Shown: positions 62,176 to 64,000 of the stretch, one piece after another
How the letters are laid out: every line of letters starts with the position of its first letter
How positions within the stretch are numbered: the stretch's first letter is position 1
Origin: Aporhodopirellula aestuarii
GTDB taxonomy: Bacteria > Planctomycetota > Planctomycetia > Pirellulales > Pirellulaceae
Length of the DNA: 64,000 nt
Assembly: GCF_023701485.1 (NCBI RefSeq)
Contig: NZ_JAMQBK010000078.1
Coordinates: 121,788-185,787, forward strand
Direction: 5' to 3'
Notes under the pieces: generated by a model
Seen by the model: only the letters and a program-made list of their open reading frames with translations
Told to the model about the DNA's origin: nothing
The model's database searches: none
Program-made: the position numbers and the translations under genes

Positions 62176-64000
62176 ATGAACCGCAACGCCCTTTTGTCTT
62201 ATTTGAGCCCGCCCAGGCGATCACGCGGTATGGCCGCGTTGCTCGCAGCCGCGGTCGTAACCAGCTCTGTCGGTTTGGGAAACGCGAGCGTCGCCTCCGC
62301 TCAAACTTTTGAGAACTCGTCCCAGATTCAGCAGGTCGTCGGCAAGCAATTGTCCACCACCCGCCGGTCGGGCAATTCCAACTACGCCCGCGCCGGCGGA
62401 TTGCTAGGCAACCTGTTCGGTGGCGGCTCGTCGAGCAGCAGCTCCAGCAGCAGCAAGAGCGACGAGCCGTATCGTCACGCAACACCCGTACCGAACGATC
62501 GGAACGTCGATTGGAGCGGTATTCCATACCACGATCCCAACGGCGGACGCACTGCTGCGAGCCAACCGGCGCCGATTCGCGACCCTGGCGCCAGCAGTCG
62601 CCAACTCGCTCAGCCTCAACGCACACCTGCCTCGAGCGCTGACGTTGCCCGCAGCACCCGCACATCGGTGCCAACACCACAACCGATCACCCAAACGACG
62701 CCTCGCAAGCTGAGCAGCACCGATACGGCACAAAGCACCAGCAGCAGCCGTCCCGCCCCGCTGTCGGCTTCGCGTAGCAGCCGTCGCCCGATTAGCGTTC
62801 AGCCCACCACTTCGGAACCGACTCGCATCGACGCGAACACTCCCGAGTTGGTCAAGAGCGTGACGCCGCGGGTTCTCAACACCACGCCTGATAACGTCGA
62901 GCTGGTCCCGCGGGTAAGCCGCAAGATCGTCAAGAACACCACACCAACGCTTCCAGCGGCTCCAGCCAAATCGGAAACGAAAACCGAAGCCGTACCGGCT
63001 AAGGAATCCGTCGCGAAGAGCGAAAGTGGTTCTTCACGTCGCGCTTCGACCCCAGAAGCGGCTCCGAAGAAAGTCGAAACGCCGGAAGCCAAAGCTCCTC
63101 GCGTTGCCAGCCGCGAAGTCGCGCAAGTCGCTCCTCGCGTGGCTGCAACTGCGCCTGCCCCAGTCGCTGAGAAGCCGGCCGCCGAGAAACCCGCCGCTGC
63201 ACCGGAGCAGAAACCAGCGATTGCTGCCAGCCCAGCCGTCGTCGAAGAAAAGGTCGCCAAAGAAACGGTCGCCGCTACAGTTCCTGCGGCACCCGCACCT
63301 GTGGCCCCCACCGCACCTGCCGTACCCAAGACGCAGATCTCCTCGATTACACTCGGTGAAGCACGTCAAGCCAACATCGCTTCGATCAACCCACCGGCAT
63401 CGCTCGGAACACCGACGACTGCCGCCGACAATTCGGCTGGCATGAGCTTGCCCGGCGAAACAAGCGTGCACTCGGCATCGAGCCGCCCGCAAGCACCAAG
63501 TACCCAAGCCGCAGCAGCACCTCAGCCGCAGTACAACCGGATGAACACGTTCGGGAACAACCAAGACGGTGGGCGTTCAGCCGGCGCCTTGGCCAGCACC
63601 AATCCTAACGGTGTGGCTCTGCACCCGATCAGTGATCGCTTGCCAATCGAAGTCGAAAACGAATCACCTGAAGCCATGCGGGCACAGCACGACTCCCAGT
63701 TCATGGCACACCACGATGCGTTTGCACCTCGCAATCCAACGATGACCAGCCCCACCACACCGAACTATCGCAGTGCCGGTTTTGGTCAAGGCAGCAACTC
63801 GTTCGGCCCACCGATGGCCACGCAGTCGACGGTCGCACAACAGCATCCTAATGCGATGCGAAACCAACTCGGAACTCCTGCTCCGACCGCTAACGCGATG
63901 ACCACGCCGCAAACTCCGGCGATCAACGTCATGCCTAATTCGAACATGACCGAAATGGAATTGCCCGTGATCCGCATCCTGACCGCTGGCCCACGCCGCG
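62176..64000 (+). CDS. Large Pro/Ala/Ser-rich exported protein (partial, continues beyond window)
   Basis: An open frame of at least 608 residues that runs off the window end. It begins MNRNALLSYLSPPRRS with a signal peptide (hydrophobic segment about residues 19-38, cleavage near ASAQ), then a 550-residue low-complexity region rich in Ser, Ala, Pro, Thr and Asn with VAEKPAAEKPAA-like stretches. The last visible residues, ELPVIRILTAGPRR, resemble the start of DUF11 (conserved repeat domain) blocks found in large planctomycete envelope proteins, so DUF11 repeats may follow; this is a guess. Divergent from the recO operon. The start is the only ATG giving a signal peptide. Confidence 0.8.
   Translation, partial: MNRNALLSYLSPPRRSRGMAALLAAAVVTSSVGLGNASVASAQTFENSSQIQQVVGKQLSTTRRSGNSNYARAGGLLGNLFGGGSSSSSSSSSKSDEPYRHATPVPNDRNVDWSGIPYHDPNGGRTAASQPAPIRDPGASSRQLAQPQRTPASSADVARSTRTSVPTPQPITQTTPRKLSSTDTAQSTSSSRPAPLSASRSSRRPISVQPTTSEPTRIDANTPELVKSVTPRVLNTTPDNVELVPRVSRKIVKNTTPTLPAAPAKSETKTEAVPAKESVAKSESGSSRRASTPEAAPKKVETPEAKAPRVASREVAQVAPRVAATAPAPVAEKPAAEKPAAAPEQKPAIAASPAVVEEKVAKETVAATVPAAPAPVAPTAPAVPKTQISSITLGEARQANIASINPPASLGTPTTAADNSAGMSLPGETSVHSASSRPQAPSTQAAAAPQPQYNRMNTFGNNQDGGRSAGALASTNPNGVALHPISDRLPIEVENESPEAMRAQHDSQFMAHHDAFAPRNPTMTSPTTPNYRSAGFGQGSNSFGPPMATQSTVAQQHPNAMRNQLGTPAPTANAMTTPQTPAINVMPNSNMTEMELPVIRILTAGPRR

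Overview
The window is a GC-rich, gene-dense chromosomal segment that looks like a planctomycete of the Pirellulaceae (Rhodopirellula-like). The evidence is a set of families typical of that group: a DUF1559 prepilin-like protein, an SHD1-domain secreted protein, DUF4332 domains, a TPR-glycosyltransferase, a Ser/Thr kinase fused to an ATPase/TPR region, and several Cys-, Pro- or Ser-rich exported proteins. Cell-envelope genes of a Gram-negative architecture (rseP, lptE-like, bamD-like, FadL-like porin, RND efflux) are also present. I see no phage, transposase, CRISPR array, rRNA or ordinary tRNA gene. One complete tmRNA gene (ssrA) is present.

Layout. 1-6.2 kb: ftsH (minus) diverges from dxr and rseP (isoprenoid synthesis and regulated intramembrane proteolysis). 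6.6-11.2 kb: a 1545-residue SMC/AAA-like ATPase with two DUF4332 modules separated by an Arg/Ser-rich linker. 11.4-14.5 kb: a sigma-70 factor whose stop codon overlaps the start of a TPR-glycosyltransferase. 15.4-18.3 kb: small envelope proteins (zinc-ribbon membrane protein, Cys-rich CCEPAP-repeat protein, lipoprotein). 18.7-28 kb: the kinase-ATPase fusion, an unusual FAD-oxidoreductase/acetoacetate-decarboxylase-like fusion, a DUF3237 protein and a FadL-type porin, all on the plus strand. 28-33.7 kb: glgC and ferredoxin-NADP reductase (minus), then an SHD1 protein overlapping hemG (plus). 33.8-36.2 kb: a Fur-box-preceded feoAB iron(II) uptake operon. 36.3-39.9 kb: a divergent HD-GYP protein and a lipoprotein with a DUF900 alpha/beta hydrolase domain. 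40.06-40.48 kb: ssrA and its terminator.

40.7-44.5 kb: a VOC protein, a PP2C phosphatase, an M50 protease and a methyltransferase. 44.7-52.7 kb: a heavy-metal RND pump (adaptor plus CzcA-like permease) beside an NtrC-type two-component system, with a plausible sigma-54 promoter before the pump genes. The gap between pump and regulator carries a nested inverted-repeat element and a copy of a 42-bp repeat also found at 17.46 kb. 53-55.6 kb: BlaI-like repressor, M56 protease and DUF1559 protein. 56.4-58.2 kb: a CPA1 antiporter. 58.8-61.9 kb: an overlapping operon of a small TPR protein, recO, a bamD-like TPR protein and an lptE-like lipoprotein. The window ends inside a large Pro/Ala/Ser-rich exported protein.

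The parts least explained by known systems are the RS-linker ATPase (6612-11249), the oxidoreductase/decarboxylase fusion locus (22844-27957), and the intergenic palindromic elements near 17.46 kb and 49.6-49.9 kb. All functional calls come from reading motifs by eye; no database search was run.
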